From NCBI GenBank assembly GCA_905221605.1, contig CAJNDS010000091.1:396283-460282 (forward strand): a DNA stretch of 64,000 nucleotides, written 5' to 3'. This document shows positions 61,679 to 64,000 of this stretch, piece after piece. Both the position numbers and the translations under genes were made by a program. The DNA comes from Symbiodinium natans. Its lineage: Eukaryota > Sar > Dinophyceae > Suessiales > Symbiodiniaceae. Each line of letters opens with the position of its first letter. Position 1 is the first letter of the stretch. The notes under the pieces were generated by a model. That model made no database searches, was not told where the DNA came from, and saw nothing but the letters and a program-made list of their open reading frames with translations.

Positions 61679-63790
61679 TCAGCACTTATGGGGTCTCAGG
61701 CACCCAGAGGCGAGCATTCCTGAAACTATACTAGGGTTCCTGAACCAAAGGGCCTTGCGGGTCTCTAGACGACTCATGCAATCGGCTATGACCATCAACT
61801 GAAGACACTCTGCCGTGAGCTGAGACTGCGTTTGCTGCACGAACTGCACGGGACTTTGCATCTGCACGCACCTCAAATAATCCGTAAACATCATCGAAAG
61901 CTGGCAAGAAGTGGGGTTGGGGTTCAGGGGTTTAGGGTTTAGGGGTTTGGGGTTTGGGGCTTATATAGGGTGTAGGGTTTCCCCTTTCAAGGGTCCCTCA
62001 TGCGTGTTGTCTAGTGCCAGGCGAGTTGCAGCCATGCAATCCACCCCTTCTGCAGCCGGATGGTTTCAGAGTTCCTCCAGGGACACTGCTTAAGGGTTTA
62101 GGGTTTGGGGTTTGGGGTTTAGGGTTTGGGGTTTAGGGTTTAGGGTTCAGCTCCTTGGGGCATTGAGGCACTTAAGGGCACCGAGTGTGACTTCTGACAA
62201 ACGCAAGCATGTATAAGAACAAAAGGGATGCAAGAGTGTGATCTTTTCTTCCTCCTCTTTTATCTATACCCCCCCCCCCCCCTGCCCAAGAACAAGAAAC
62301 AATAAATCTCCACTGCAATGGACTCATGAACCCCTTCAGGACTGAGTAGCTGCTCAACAGGGGCTTGTTGCTGGCTCGGGGTGTACAAAGGCTATGAGGC
62401 TCTTAACGGAGGGCTCATGGGGGGGGTAGGTGCCTTCGGGAACCTTAGGGAGACTTAGGGAGCAGTGGGGCATGCTAGGGAACCTTGAATGACCCAAAAC
62501 CAAACCCTAATCCGCCCTTGAACCCCCCTCCCTTCAGAACCCTTGGTAGCCGAGAAACCATCTTGTAATAAGGGTACCCTTTTTGGGGTTGCTCAGATTA
62601 ATAAGAGGCCCAGAACGCAAAAAAGGGCAAAAGGGAACCACTCAGCTACCAAGAGCCCTTTAAATAGGTTTTCTTCCCCCTCGGCTGGGGATCCTGGCGA
62701 TGTCCCGCCTGGGCGATGTGCGCAGCTGGTCTTGTTCTTCCAGCATTGGGGTTGGTATATAAGTCTGCAGAGGTTTTGGGATGCTGGTTTCTAAGCTTTA
62801 ACTCTCAACCTTCGAGATTTGAGGTTTGGGGCGGACAGTTACTTTCCAAGCTTGCTGTACCTGAGCCAGGGCTTTGGGGCCTCGACAATCGCTGAAGTAT
62901 GGCTCTCGTTCCCTTGCTGTGCAATGGCTCAGGGGTCAGAACTTTGGGGTTTCCGAAATCGGGCGTGCCTGACTGGGGTCCTCACCATAAGGGGACCCCT
63001 ACCATTTCGGGATCTGTACTGAGGGGGTCCCCGAATTTCGCAAGAAAAAAGAGAACATCTCAACCTTCGCAAAGCAGGGCTCCACACTTCTATTCTAATG
63101 GTTAAGCCCTTCCACCCCAAAAAACATGGGAGGCCCATGTTCGGAAGGTGTAGGGTTTAGGATTTCGGGTTTCGGGTTTAGGGTATCTCTTACGATTTGC
63201 AGTGCTTACGGGCGCATGAATGTAGAGCTTTTGGGGCGCACGTAATTTCAAAGCTTGAACAAACTTTTGTCCCTCCTGATATGAACATTAGTGGGATCCT
63301 ACATAAACCGGGTTCAGGGTATCCTGAATCCACCCGCAAGGGATCAAACTCAGTAAACTCAACAAGCCTTGCACAAGCAATCTGAACACAAACCACAGAA
63401 CACGATTTGAAAAACAAAGAACAACAGCGAAATCAATTGAACACACTGAGACAAGGCCGAGATGCAGCTTGTTCATGCTCTTGCTCTCCGTCTCCCCCTT
63501 TACCTCGGCTCAAAAAAGTCGCCTGCCCCCCCCCCCCCCCCCCCCCACCACCACCGGCCGGTTTAGGTTGTTCATGGTCGAGGGTGGCGATTTTTTGGGT
63601 TCAGGGTTTTTTTGGTTTAGTGGCCTTCTGGGGTCTGTAGTGCCCGGTTGTGGGCTCTTCGGTTTGATCACGGACATCACTCCACAGTTTGGGGGGTGCG
63701 GGGTTTAGGGTTTAGGGTTAAAGACTACATCCGGCAATTGCAAGCACACAATCAGAAGCGGCATCGATAGCCCGAAGTCCTAATGCAGCC
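61679..63790 (-). CDS. Further minus-strand exon candidates, unrecognised
   Basis: Open, protein-like segments on the minus strand are: VQMQSPVQFVQQTQSQLTAE followed by CLQLMVIADCMSRLETRK (61735-61865); QCPWRNSETIRLQKGWIAWL (62020-62090); PLQTYIPTPMLEEQDQLRTS and PRRDIARIPSRGG (62665-62775); AALGLRAIDAASDCVLAIAG (63725-63790). They are separated by TTTAGGG or poly-C tracts. Their relation to one gene is unknown and the frames were chosen by eye. Confidence 0.35.
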
Positions 63791-63945
63791 TTATGCCCCA
63801 AAGAGCCTACACCCTAAAATAGCCCTAACACCCTCCCACTCAACCCTAAACCAGCTGGGACATTATAGGGAACAAAAACCAAGTTGCCACAAGGAGGATG
63901 CTACATGATCAGCGTTGTACCCCCCCCCCCCCCCCCCCCCCCCCC
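62275..63945. repeat. Poly-C tracts near the right end
   Basis: Uninterrupted or near-uninterrupted C runs lie at about 62271-62282, 63526-63546 and 63920-63946. Similar runs lie at 60362-60388, 60527-60544, 58166-58182 (G), 53682-53700, 45938-45953, 38489-38510 and 29540-29558. They appear in introns throughout. Confidence 0.9.
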
Positions 63946-64000
63946 CAAGCCCTAAACCCTAAGCCTCTGGTACATAAGTGAAAGCTCCTCAACAAGAACC

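Noticed and set aside
1-64000. tRNA, rRNA and spliced-leader RNA genes
   Set aside because: No cloverleaf, conserved rRNA stretch or copy of the dinoflagellate spliced leader was noticed on reading both strands; a covariance-model search would be decisive.

Overview
The window looks like nuclear DNA of a dinoflagellate, most likely a member of the Suessiales/Symbiodiniaceae or a similar core group. Four things point there. (1) Exons are very short (about 25-100 nt) and introns are 0.3-3 kb. (2) Exon junctions that read through in frame use GT, GC and GA 5' splice sites before AG|G acceptors. (3) All genes that can be oriented lie on the minus strand. (4) The protein types, a ubiquitin-like/ankyrin protein beginning MLRVWSVSGEELAA, SEL1 repeats and a divergent histone H3, are typical. 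The non-coding sequence is saturated with plant-type telomere-like repeats (TTTAGGG/CCCTAAA), with poly-G/poly-C runs, TA repeats and small inverted-repeat elements. No bacterial or organellar gene, tRNA, rRNA or CRISPR array was seen. The species assignment is inference.

Layout, all genes on the minus strand, so transcription runs from high to low coordinates. 1-1960: 5' part of a gene with a beta-grasp-like first exon and a large second exon that ends inside a histone H3-like fold; the gene runs off the left edge. About 2.1-25.6 kb: a SCY1-like (SCYL) pseudokinase gene in more than 20 mini-exons, with kinase N-lobe and C-lobe followed by HEAT-like helices. About 25.7-31 kb: mostly repeats, one reverse-transcriptase fragment and a few unassigned exon candidates. 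About 31.5-40.7 kb: a SEL1-like repeat gene. 41.7-48.4 kb: a complete or nearly complete ubiquitin-like plus ankyrin repeat gene. About 49.9-54.1 kb: a second SEL1-like repeat gene. 54.4-57.4 kb: a block without telomere-like repeats, made of hairpin arrays and degenerate tandem repeats. About 57.5-64 kb: exons of one or more unrecognised genes.

The most striking architectural feature is that most exons have CCCTAAA repeats on their left and TTTAGGG repeats on their right. Each intron therefore starts with TTTAGGG repeats and ends with CCCTAAA repeats in the sense of the transcript, so intron ends could pair with each other. Within introns sit several families of short elements with terminal inverted repeats, seen at up to nine places in the window. 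The protein-coding part is a few percent of the sequence. Exons were assigned by reading frame, splice-site context and family pattern, not by transcript data.
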